In this document: piece by piece, positions 22,634-34,600 of the stretch
Layout: every line of letters begins with the position of its first letter
How positions within the stretch are numbered: the first letter of the stretch is position 1
Assembly: GCA_000226015.1 (NCBI GenBank)
Contig: JH153811.1
Coordinates: forward strand, 77,141 to 129,728
Source of the DNA: Mnemiopsis leidyi
Lineage: Eukaryota > Ctenophora > Tentaculata > Lobata > Bolinopsidae
Direction: 5' to 3'
Length of the DNA: 52,588 nucleotides
Position numbers and translations under genes: made by a program
The notes under the pieces: model-generated
The model's database searches: none
What the model saw: only the letters and a program-made list of their open reading frames with translations
Told to the model about the DNA's origin: nothing

Positions 22634-25600
22634 GTGAGTCTGAAAGTTGAGGGAATTGTCAACAACATAAAACAACGTATCTGCACTGACGGATTTCAAA
22701 ACTTCGATGTGAGTATACCGTTTTTCGATTTTTGAACCGGAAAAGTCGGCCTAGTCCTCCGAGCTTGATTGTCCTGTTCATTGTCCATGATCGGATTTGA
22801 CTGATGATTTTATTGAGAGAATTGGAAGATGCTATAATTATAAGACTATAAGTATAAGAGATCAAGTTGACGACTGTCTATTGACTTAATGCCTCAGGAT
22901 CTGGAAGAAGCTATTGACTCGAGTTTTAATTGCAGCTATGTGGACTACACCTGCATCAATATTGGCCAAAGAAGTGAACTTTACGTTAGGTAAAAAGAAA
23001 TAGGCATTTCTCTATATTTTGTAAAAAACTTGACGTACGTTTTCAGATATTAATTTAATTAATGATTGATTATTTTAAAGACAAAATCGTTTAATCGTAA
23101 GACTATTTTGAACACTATGCCTACATTCTGACATTATAGCTTAGTAGTTAGTATAGCTTAACAACTCAAGACAATAGAATGGCCAAACCTAGTTACTACA
23201 GCATAAACTGATAAATGTATGGTAAAAACTAATCTCATCAGAAACAACGAACCTTATCATATTAACGATTCATCCTAATCTCATTGACTTATCAGAAAAC
23301 GATCGACCCTATCGGTAAGTGTTGAAAAGTCGCCACATTACTTAAGCGCTACTATAATATAGTAGTAACTACTACTATAGTACTATATAGTAACTACTAA
23401 AAAGTTTCCCCCGGGCAGGTGTGCTACAGAACCACCATCTGGATACGGGCCGGTGAAGTTTAACGGGACTGCGACCCTGAGCAATAAAACAAGTGTTACA
23501 GTCGACTACACACTCACCTTGACAGGACGGACAGAGGTCCAGTGTGAGGGTGTCTTGAAGTGGAGTCAGGAGGATGATATGTGTGGTATGTGGGTTACTC
23601 TTTGTTCTTGAACAATGAACCGGCAAAAACTTTAGTAGTTATTCTTAGTTCGTTGTTTGAGTAGCAACAGGAAGAAAGTTACGTGCAGACTGAAACGTGG
23701 TAAATTTTGCCTAAAATTAACGTTTCTGATTACCCAGACAAGTGGTTAATTCGAAATTTCAATCTTTAGTTATTTTGAACTAAATTTAAGGCCAATGATA
23801 GTTCGATCAGTGGGATTTATGTCTAACAGAAAATCGCAAAGGAAATGCCTAACAGAAAATCGCAAAGGAAATGCCTAACAGAAAATCGCAAAGGAAATGC
23901 AACCTACAACCTACGTTCACCATGAACATCTACAAAATTCTAAAATTAACACCCTTCCAGGCTGCTTCCTCCAGATGTTTGCGGAGTCACTGAATGTTCA
24001 GTACGTGGACAACACAGCTAGGGAATACGTGCAGCCAGGGCAGGTAGGTTTTTCATGAAGCAATTCAGGATCTACACTGATCTATACTGACTTCACTATC
24101 ACCGCATTTGGCATTCAATCTTGTTAGAACTCAAACTCAATCATAGAATAAGAGTACAACTAAGAATTAGAATGGATTCTGTCGATATTAGATAAGTTAG
24201 AGCGATGAAGGGAAATAAAGCTCATCTAGGTCTATAAAAAGCATCGTCTATAGCCTGCAAGGTCGAGATCCAAAACCGGTCGACTCAGCTAAATGCGGTA
24301 AACGCCAGTTCTTGTATACCTTCCGAACAATTCAGTAAATTTAATTCTTATCGCCCTTATATAAGACACGTCTACCGAATACCAGCTATTTTACTTTTTC
24401 AAGCTTCCAAACTAAAAGCATCTCTCTCAGAAAATTAAGCTAAGATGCGGAACTGGATCCTACTTTCAAGACTACACAAACATGACATCTGTGTCTTGTG
24501 GTGCCGACACAGACTTAGCCAAATTCAGCTGTCAGGTAAATATCTATTAAAATACTAATTCCTCAAACCCGCCAAGTTCACCCTTCAAGTAGAGAGGGTT
24601 TGGTTGTTGCTGAAATCAGCTATCGCAAATAAACGTTTATTTGCACATTGACAAATTGGAGGCACGCAAGTTTGACAAATGCACTTATATTGGTGTCAGA
24701 GGTCTTTAGATTACCGATGGCAAACAAACCGAATAGATTGATAGCTTTATTCTGGTTTGCCTATGGTGGGGTCGCATCGCCTGTCAAACGATGTGAGACA
24801 AACTAATTAAAACATAGCTAGATAGTTCACTCTTGACAAAATTAAAATGCGCGGTAGCTTCTCAGTCAAGAAGTGTTATATGGAGGAATAAGGTCGTCAG
24901 GTATTAATACTCCAGTGACATGTCATTAGATTTTTCTCAAAATTATAAATGTCGGTCTAAATTTTATATTTGTAATTTTCGAATTTTGGTAAAATATCTT
25001 ATGGCTGATGTTGATGCTGAAGCTCCAGGACCATAAAAATACAGCTTTCTATACCTTCAATTTAAAAGAGTAAAAGAGGAAACCTATTGGAGGTCCTCAT
25101 CCATCAACAGAGCCAGACCGAGTCCAGCGGACCGAGCCCAGCGGAGGTGTGCAGTGTGCAAATTGAGTGGTAAGTGGCTTTACTTCAAGCAAGATGAGGA
25201 GGAAGCCTCTGTACGCTACGACTACGAGAGTCTTGCGGAGGAAGACTACTACTGCCTTCTCCTAACATTTTATTCCCGCTTTTAATTTGTAGGGTCGGAC
25301 ATAGTCAGACAAAGATTTCTCTTAAATCACTGTTACAGCGGACACCATGAATCATACCAACCACCTAACTACGTTACCACCTACTTAACCTTTTTGCAAC
25401 GGTGAAAAGGAGAGATGGAAAGTTAAACTTCTTATTAAAATGTTCCTTTTCAGTCAATAGAAAAGTTGAAAGAATTCGATAACAAAGTGGCTCATTTCGA
25501 AGGGGACTTGCAAAGTTATGTTATCGTGGATGAGCCTTTTGACCAAGGTTGTTATTGAAACTATTGAAATATTGAGTAGTACAATCAACCAATAAATAAG

Positions 25601-28600
25601 TGACGAACAGTGATCACTCTCATAAATAACATCGTCCTAAGACAAAGAGCTTTCTTTTGAAACAGCCGTTAAGAAATAAGCCACTTTTAACCACCATCAT
25701 ATGGGGGGGGGTGGTCATATGGGGGGGGGGGTNACTGGGGCAATGGTGACTGGGGCAATTGGCNNNNNNNNNNNNNNGATATGGTACCAATGACGATAAT
25801 GGTACCGATGGCGACAATGGCGCCAATGGTGACAGTGGTATCAATGGTGACAATGGCGCCGATGACCATCGAGGCATCGAGTGGTTCCATTATATCCATT
25901 ATAATGGATTCAATGGTCGCCAATGGCGATCACCATTGGCGCCAACAGCGATTGGGACCTCTGGCACCACTGACCTCATCGTCATTGGCGGCAATGGAAC
26001 ATCTATTTGTTCCGTTGAGAGGATCCATTGGCGCCAATGGCGCCAATTGCCCCACTCACCAAACTATATGACCTTTTTGCCGCATTGATTAGCGGGACGC
26101 AAATATCTTCACTATTATTTCAGAGCATAAGTCTCTCTATAATTTATCTTATAGATGTGGCCATAGTGCACATTTTGTTGTTTCGGAATGCTACCTAGCA
26201 ATGACCGTCGAACTCCAAGGCTAAAACACAAAAATTTAATAAATAACTACTTATAAGCATGAACGACATTATCATTATACTGTCAAAATTTTCATTAAAA
26301 AGGCGTTAAAAATTCATGTAAATTTAGGGAATTTACTATGAGGATTGACTTTTTCAAGTCCCCTCCCCCAAACGACTGGCAAAAAAGTTTACTAATTTGA
26401 CATGAATAACACAAATGTATTTCCTATTCCCAGTGCAAAGATTTTACTTATTTTTGTAAAAATATCAGAGCTGACGGAGCTAGCATTGTGTTTCTGGCTA
26501 CGGACAAAAGATGCGGTCGGGTCAATATTCAGTCTGGCAAACGAAGACCACTACAATGCTCTGAGATTTGATACACACGAAGTAAGGAGTCTCGTTTGTT
26601 TACTTTTAATTGTAACGTATTGGTTTGAAAATACAAGGTAAGCTATAGTGAGCTATGCAGGATAACAAAAATTGGTCAGAATACTGATCAGTCTACCTAT
26701 AGTCGTATAGCGCAATAAAGACCCCTTACCCTATAAATTAACCTCTTTGACTCCTTCGCCCATTTGGCTCCCCATATAGCTTCCTTCACCCCAAACTGAT
26801 ATTGCCCCACCCTTTACTGCATACAGTCCTTACACCCTGCATACAGTCCTTACACCCTGCATACAGTCCTTAAGCACCCTGCATACATATATAGTGCTTA
26901 AAAATCGTTGATCTAGAATCTCTAAGAAATTTCTGACACAGCGGCGTTACCACTTCAGTACCACATTCATTGGACGATGGCGGGACTACACACAGACCAC
27001 GGGCTGGTACCTAAGATAATTCTACAGGACGACATCTGGAGGTACTTCTGTGCTAACTGGAACAGTACATCTGGACTTGCCAAGATATTTCTTCGGAAGA
27101 AGGGAGTTAAAACTCACGAAGTCTTTGAAGGTATATACATGATATAGGACAAATATAACGAAAAAAACGAAACAATAAATTGGCTGTGTTCGACAAATTA
27201 AAGCAATCTTAATTAGTCACAGATTTACCAACGTTCAGAGATTTTGCCGCTGTCCATCGGAAAGAAGGTTAGGGCTACAGGAGGAAAACTTGCCCTCGGA
27301 AATCTATGGAAAGAAGATGTTGTGGAAATGAGCTTTAACGAGATCGGCTCACTCAAGGTGTCCAAACCTTAAAAATCAGTAAAGTCGCCATAAATATTAA
27401 TTAAGATTAACCAAGGAAACTCAAGTCGTAGTTTTTAAATTTGAACATTCCTATTTCGTTATCTTAGTGTATAACTGAGCTGTCCCAGGGCGACGTGATG
27501 GGCTTGACCCTGTTCAACACCACCGTCGATGAAGATACCTTTAACCGGATGTACGAAGGGTGCACTACCGTGCTGGGTACGACGGATTAAACACTTATAA
27601 CAACAAATTTATCCACTCTTGTGAATATCGAGAATCGATACTAGATGGCAAAATAAAGAGGTAGGTATAACGGATTCCATTTTTCTGAATGCTATAAATT
27701 CATGAAAAATAAACTAAAATTTGCAATTTTCAGACCAATCATATGTGGTTCTGTCCTGGGACGGACTTTTGAACCCGGAAAAGAGTAAAATGAACATTTC
27801 AACAACGTTTGGACAACAAGTATGCAGTAAGTTCTATAAATTGAGTTAATGAATGAGTTTAATCGATAGCTCTTGTTGAAGGTTCAACTCTAAACATTTG
27901 GCCATTTGAAGCTTGAAGGAGGAGGCGATTGTCATTATGCTTGGTTGACCTGTAATGGGCTATAAGGTTATATCTCTATTTTTCATAATTCATCGTAGTC
28001 ATATACACAGTACACAGGCGTCTATCAACCTACAAACCCTCGCTGAGCAATCGATCCATTTTAATGTCAGAGTATTATCATTCATTATTTTCCATCCATC
28101 TATGCATCCTAGACTGATATTATATATTTGACTAATCTATATTCATTCTACTAACTAAAATTAAGAAAGGTAAACAAATATTGCCCTCGCCTTGTTTGGA
28201 ATTAGCGGGACGCTTAAGATTTCCATATCTCTCTTTTAATTAATCTAGATACGGCTATGAAATTTCAGTAATTGTAAACTATAGATACCACTATGAAGTA
28301 AGAGCAACGTCTAACTGAGATTTCAACTGAAAACTAGCTTTTTAAACCGGCTGAATCCGGTTTTTGGCCGGATGTCCGGCTTTAAGATCCGGTTCCTGTC
28401 CGGTTACAAAACAATTTGCCGGATTTTAACAGGAAGTCAATTTTTTTCAGACCAAAAAAGTATGTCATAAGTTAAAATTTTAAATCAATGATAAACTGCA
28501 AAAATGATAACTTAAAAGAAAACACAAAAAAATCAAAACAATTCCGGAAAAACTTGATGAAAAATAAAATGAATTCAATTAGAAAAAATTAAAAATTTAA

Positions 28601-31600
28601 GTGATAAGTATTCAAAATCAATAAATCATGAAAAATAGTTGAAATAATTTTTCAAAACAAAAATTTCTAAAAATAAGAAAAAATCATCTTGAATTAATCA
28701 ATTTAATTTAAAAGAAAGGAAGAAATATCAGGAAAATTTACAATTTGGTTAAAAGCTTATTCGAGAAGATGTAAACCGTGCTAATTTATCACAGGTGAAG
28801 GGTATACGTATGGCGAAACAGCATTGGAATTCTCATACGACAAAAAGCTGATGTTGAGTAACTTTGTACAGAACTATGCTAAAATCGAGAACGCCTTTAG
28901 CATCGATCTCTCAGGTATGCTTGAGAACGCTCAAGAGAAATATTCCTGATCCAATAACCATCGAGCGGTCCGAATCGGAATATTCCGATGATCTTATATA
29001 GAGGGTGGATGGTTTCAGAAAATGATAAATCTCGAAATGACCATTATTTCATTGATCGATCGACATGGTGACATGGCTCACGTGAATCACAGCCCATATC
29101 CAATCCAGGTCAAACTGTGTGTCCTCGGTAAGGCGGCCATTATACGGGCTGCGGCCTTACTAAGGCCGCAGCCCGTATAATGGCCGTATGTGGGGAACCA
29201 AATCAGATATGGCCGGCAGATAACTTAGATTAAATGTCAATTTGCCGTGAATTATGTGCGATAATATTTTACCTTGGTTAGAATACGGTCTTCGGTCTGA
29301 CATTGACAAAGAACCAAAGGTATCTCATTTTAATTTTAGAATTGGAACTTGGAAGCACTGTTCAGTGATCACCGCAGTGGTGCTACGGTTATCAGTAGCA
29401 AAATAATTATTTTACAAAATATTTCTTCTACAGAGTTTACGATTTGTACGATCATAAAGTCGGACATAAGAATTGGCACGATCTTCTCCTACATCACCAC
29501 AGCTAACGGATTTAAAGAAGAGATCGTCCTCGAAAAACACAAGGTATTTCTGTTGGCACACTTAAATTGACTTTCAGCGACCAAGTAGAGAGAGAACCAG
29601 TTTCAGTATGAACATGATCGCGAGTTCAAATCCCAGCATCCAGTTGGCCGTGGTGAGTGCCGTTGACGTTCTGCTATAGTGCTATCGTGGATACCGTTGG
29701 ATTTATGCAGTGTGCATATCTGTAAAAATAGAATTAGAAACCTGAAGCATTAGTACCGGGCCGTTGGAAAAGCTCTGGAAAACTGGAAAAGCTCAATCTA
29801 GCTTGGGGAAATCTTATCGAATAGGAATATTAAGGACTGCGCACTTGACAAACTACAGCAACCCAGAACCTTTTTAACTTAACTTTTACTGCGATCAATA
29901 TCTTGTTAATTATTTACAATAGCTTGAGTGAATCAGTCAAAATAACAATTTCCCTACACTCCTACAGACGCACATGCACTTCTACATGGCCGGGCTGGAC
30001 CAGCAGGTTGGCGCCGTGCCAGCAATAAAGATAGACGAGGAGCGCTGGCACACGGTCTGCTTTAGTTGGGAGAACACGGGACGTTGGCGGGGATATAATG
30101 ATGGCGATGAGATAACCAACAATCAGACAGGTCAGCATCGCAATGTTTTTGTGGAGTGTCAAATAAGTCAACGATGTTTTGAGTAATACGTACTTTCTGA
30201 AACGAAAAAAATCTAAGCTTATTCAACGATCATTATTGAAACAAATCATCGACGTAGAAAAAGAATCAATGGTATTAACACGGAATCTCAGGTCAGTTAT
30301 GAGATCGACCATACTCAGATTATAACAATGGGTATTGTAACGGCCGAGAAAAATTGTTCGAGAAAAATTTGGCGAAATTGCCCTAAACCTGCCACTTTAT
30401 TTTTATGACCGTCATGTTCATTTCAAGTAAGGTAATTCCAAAATAAACACATAACGAAGTCATAATAATTATTCCTCCCCATAAAATAACTTGTAGACAA
30501 CTCAAAAGAAAGTGTATACAATATCGACATATTGAGACATCAACAAGCAAAGTTATTGGGTACATTAGGACATTTCTTAGCTTATATACTTTAAAAAGCG
30601 CTCTCTGTCAGTTGTCATATAATATATTAGTAATAGTAGATAAAACTGTCAAGCGCTCACTATCCATCAGCTTATATAAAGAAATTTGTTTGAAAGTCTA
30701 GGTGGGCGGCTGTAATGGGCTTGCTAGCATGTTTACAGACGTGTAAACTTTACACGGATAAAAACGTCTGAATCTGAAATATCAGACTAGATTATGGAAC
30801 ACACGACATTTACGAAAATGAAATAATATTTTCGATTATCGGTGGATTTCAATTTGCATTTGATGACGAAAAAGCTAATTTTTTGCATGTCCTTTTTTTG
30901 TGGTTAAGTTGGTAGGCATGTGTAAGTAAGATTCATGTAATTGTACTCATGTAGGTAAGTTTCATGGTGACGTTGTACTTGAAACAAAGGTTTCCATGTA
31001 TAGCACTCCGCAAGACGTTCGCAACGTGAACCGGAATGATCCGTTTTTTGGGCTCCCTCGACCCTTCTATAATAGAGTCCGCGACGCAAAGTTGTTTACG
31101 GATAGTATTTCTTAGCTTGGCGACGTGGAATTGCGCATGGCGTCTCGCCGCATTTAATTTCAAGTACCTCGACTGATTCAACACACAAAAGCAGACCTTC
31201 GCAAAGCACGCTGTTGGCCTGGTGAGTAACTGAGTAAAAGTCAAACTAAAAGCCTACTCAAACTAAAATCCACGTTTGAAAATGGGCAGAAAGTTTTTAG
31301 CACAAGTCCCGCGCTGTTTTGACTGCACGATTCTGTTGTCTTTTGTTATTCGCGTAATATAAGCTAGTTAGTTGCCTTTCGTCGGATTGCCGAACAAATC
31401 ATTTTGACAAAGTATCAACGCTTGATTATGAACTTATCATCAAAACACTAGCATTTGATCTATCACTGATTTTGTTTAAAAAACTGCTTCGACTTGATTC
31501 ATTTCAATGATTGTTGCAGGCCCTTCTTTATGAAAGGAAATTAGCCGATATCATTTCATTCGCACGATATCTATATTCGATTCTCCGTGGTCATATTCCT

Positions 31601-34600
31601 CCTACTTATAAGCAAGTAGGAGCAATTTTACTGTGTCCGTAGCGAATGAATGTCGGCTAGGTGGTGTAGTGGTTTCTTTTACGCCTCCCCAGCGGCAGAC
31701 CGGGGTTCGATTCCCGGCTGTGGCAAGACTGCGTCTGGTACAGCTTCGGCTGGAAATGCACACTCCCTGGCTCGTAAGATTAACCTCCTACAGCTAGTTT
31801 AGTGCCTCGGTACGGAGAAGCTCAGGGTTACAGAAAAGGAGACGAGCACCTCAGGCTATCCCGCCTAAGGGAGCGACCTAAATTTGCATTACATTGTCGA
31901 AGCGAATCAGTCCACGTAACCTCAGTCTTTGATCGCAGGGACTGTAGAGAGAGCCGCTCAGGGCCCAGTAAAATTCCTCAAGAGATGTTTGCGTCAAACA
32001 TTATCTCAGCTCCTAAATCTGCTGCAGTTTTTAACACACGGCCGATATTATCTGCTTAGTATTAGTGGCAGCTGTAGAAATAAAGAAATGAAAATCTAGC
32101 GTCCACATGAGACAACTTATAAGCGAGGGTAACTCTCGTCAAATTGGGTAACTATAAATCTTGTAAGACTCTGCTAATTAAAAAATCGAACTTTGAAGCA
32201 AGACGCTGCAAACATGAGATCACCTTAATTGAACTTGTCGACATTCTATGTAGATTCTATGTAGATGTACTCTTGATTACGAGTGTGTTATATGTAATTA
32301 TCGGTAAATTTGTAACAAGAAGATGGCTGAACAGTGGAAACCGAACGTAACATTGCTTCTTGATTTTAGTTGAGTCTTCCGCGCCGGATTACTAAAAAGT
32401 GTTTCGGTTGCAACGTATAAAAAATAATGGTAGAAAAAACGTCTTAAAAACACGGTCGAGCTGGTATCCTTTGTCCCTTTTTGATGATGTTTAGAAACTT
32501 TTAGTGTTATACCTACCTACTAGTAGGTATACCCTCACAATTAACACTTTGCTAGTTTCTTTATCTCTTACCCCTCTTCATCCACAGGACTGCTCCAACA
32601 TTCGATAGGCAAAAAAAATAGCGGGAGGAGGAACCTGCTACCTCGGTATCATGAAGAGTTTTACCTCATTCCGGGAATACCGGGGATTCGGAGGAGAGAT
32701 CACCGAACTGAACCTCTGGGGGAAGGCATTGACTCCAGAACAGATCAAAATAATGGTGGACAGGTTAGCCAACTGGCTGGGAAAAATTTATGCCTTTTGA
32801 CAGGACCATCAGATATCCTGATTGAAAATTAAAGACATTTGAGGTCGATCACTTGTCTGCATTGACTTTTGTAAGGCTCAAGAGGGCAGGGCAATAACTA
32901 TAGAGTTATTAAATTGTCTTGTGCCCTTAAAATTAATCTTGCAGCTAACAGCTTCGCTGTCATTGCTGTCGAATATAATCAAGCTTTGCTCACAGAAACG
33001 AAGTCTACGATGAAGATCTTCTTGTTAACTGGGGGACACTTCTTGGAAACAAGAGAGGGAACATGACCATCGAGAAAAGTAGGTTAATGTGCCAGAACCT
33101 TAACTCTAACAGTTGTGAATTATGATGTTATTCTGAAATAACGTCATGTTACAGTTAAGTTAAGATCGGTCTCACAGTTCAAGAAATGAAAATGTTAGAG
33201 TTTGATTAAAAGATCCATCAGTTGCATGTTTATCAGAAATTTTAATCAGAAGTCAGGACTATAACTATGTCTAGCTTTTAAGGTATCTAGGTGGTCTCAA
33301 GTTGGGAGGGAACATTTCTCGGGTCCTCAATTCGAGCAGGCTCGACTCCCGCTGTGAGCCTTGACGGCCTTGTGTTCTCCCCAGTTATGAAGTTTTGTTA
33401 CAATCAAGTGAGAATCACGTTTCGAAAATATTCCATTTTTCATAAGCATAGCTCAAATGATTTGTATAATAGTAGTGTTGAAGTTTTGATACTTTCAAAA
33501 CTACTATTATACATATCATTGGAGCTATGATTAGGAAAAATGAAATATCTTTCGAAACTGCGATTCTCACTTGTTTTAACAACAAAATGATTATCACCGA
33601 CGCAAAATCGCCAATACAATATAATATGATAACTGATTTATTAAATCGCAAAAAGTGTAAAATCGCCTAATAGAACTGCAAACTAGTAAGAAGGCCGCAA
33701 TCATTAAGTCCTTTTCGAAAGCACGAAGACGAGTGGGAGTTTACTAGCCAATTCCTCTAAACGATGCCCAGTGTTTTGGAACAATGAGGACAAGGATAGC
33801 TGCTGACACGTAAAATATTTTCCTTGCTCGTTAGCAGACATAGGCACAATACAATTTGAGACTTGAGTTTACATGGCAAAACGTGAGAAGACAATACAAG
33901 GCTGTCACGTGAGAAGCGTCTCTTGAAATGTCCTACTCTAATTTAACTTCAAGTTACTCTAATTTAACCTCAAGTTACTCTAATTTAAGAATTTAACCTC
34001 AAGTTTTGCAAAAATTGGGAAAATTGCAAACTATAATTGACCAAGTAAGATAAGATTTGTCAAATTTAAACATGCCGATCCAACAAACTTATTTCAAATT
34101 TCAAAGGCTAGGAACTACTATTATTCATATTAAATCCAGATGAATTTGAAAGATGTGGAAACAATGATAATCGCACCCAAAACCAGGTGATTTGAGTTAA
34201 TAAGTAATTCAACATTGTAGAAATCTATCCCAGTACAAAGGCACAAATTGATTTTAACTGATATCTATTACTGCAAAAAATTGCGTAACTAGTTAAAATC
34301 AAAAGCCACCGCCTTCAAAACCAGCTGATCAGAATTAGTGTTGAGGGTTGGTTAGTGGCCTGTTAAGGGCGGTAGAGCTTACAGCGACCGATTGTTATCC
34401 TTCAAATCGGCGAGGCTACCAAAAACAAACGTTTCATAAGAGACAATCAGGATAATTAAACCGCCCAGTCCTCAGTTGGTAGAAAGTTACTGAGGTCTCA
34501 CTAAACTCAGCTATGTTGACCGGCACTGAACAGTAGTGTAATCATACCGCACACCTCATTAAATCTGCCATGTAAACTTGCTCCTCTTATGTCTCTAGCA

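Larger units (their letters stand above)
22898..24535 (+). other. RTK exons 3-6: two CCP/sushi-like modules
   Basis: Exons 22898-22989, 23419-23585, 23961-24043 and 24431-24535 encode about residues 23-171. The clearest module begins CATEPPSGYGPV and ends CEGVLKWSQEDDMC, the usual C-x-PP-x-Y/G ... C-x-G-x-L-x-W ... C of sushi domains, though its second Cys (the Y-x-C position) is replaced. A second, weaker module follows (CFLQMF ... KLRCGTGSYF ... SVSCGAD ... FSCQ). Confidence 0.65.
25454..27576 (+). other. RTK exons 7-11: first pentraxin/LamG-like module
   Basis: Five exons encode about residues 172-373. Landmarks of the pentraxin (concanavalin-like) fold appear in order: LTELALCFWLRTKDAVGSIF, DIWRYFCANWNSTSG (the WHHVCVTW-like strand), LSIGKKVRATGGKLALG (the GG-x-L-x-LG strand) and GDVMGLTLFNTTVDEDTF ending in Cys. 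Two Cys in FC and CF positions suit the conserved pentraxin disulfide. Confidence 0.72.
27734..33078 (+). other. RTK exons 12-17: second pentraxin/LamG-like module
   Basis: Exons 27734-27826, 28795-28914, 29434-29543, 29968-30130, 32588-32763 and 32996-33078 encode about residues 374-621. The exon order and phases mirror the first module, so it is an internal duplication: EFTICTIIKSDIRIGTIFSY matches ELTELALCFWLR...GSIFS, ERWHTVCFSWENTGRWRGY is a classic pentraxin strand, and YLGIMKS...FGGEITELNLWGKAL is the end strand. The A8 frameshift lies just after SIGKK, which both modules share. Confidence 0.72.

Noticed and set aside
25111..25169. Possible receptor exon with a strong GTAAGT donor
   Set aside because: It would leave the flanking exons out of phase, whereas 24535 joins 25454 directly in phase 0.
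25759..26088. Collagen-like Gly-x-x frame
   Set aside because: The Gly triplets follow from a 9-bp based minisatellite; the frame touches an N gap, has no splice sites in phase with the receptor gene, and exons 25547 and 26469 join without it.
30933..31244. 103-codon minus-strand ORF with protein-like composition
   Set aside because: No recognisable domain and no supporting splice sites or neighbours; it is within the receptor intron and may be chance or a repeat remnant.
31655..31730. Functional tRNA gene
   Set aside because: A and B boxes and the T-stem are present, but the acceptor arms do not pair, and a SINE-like body follows.
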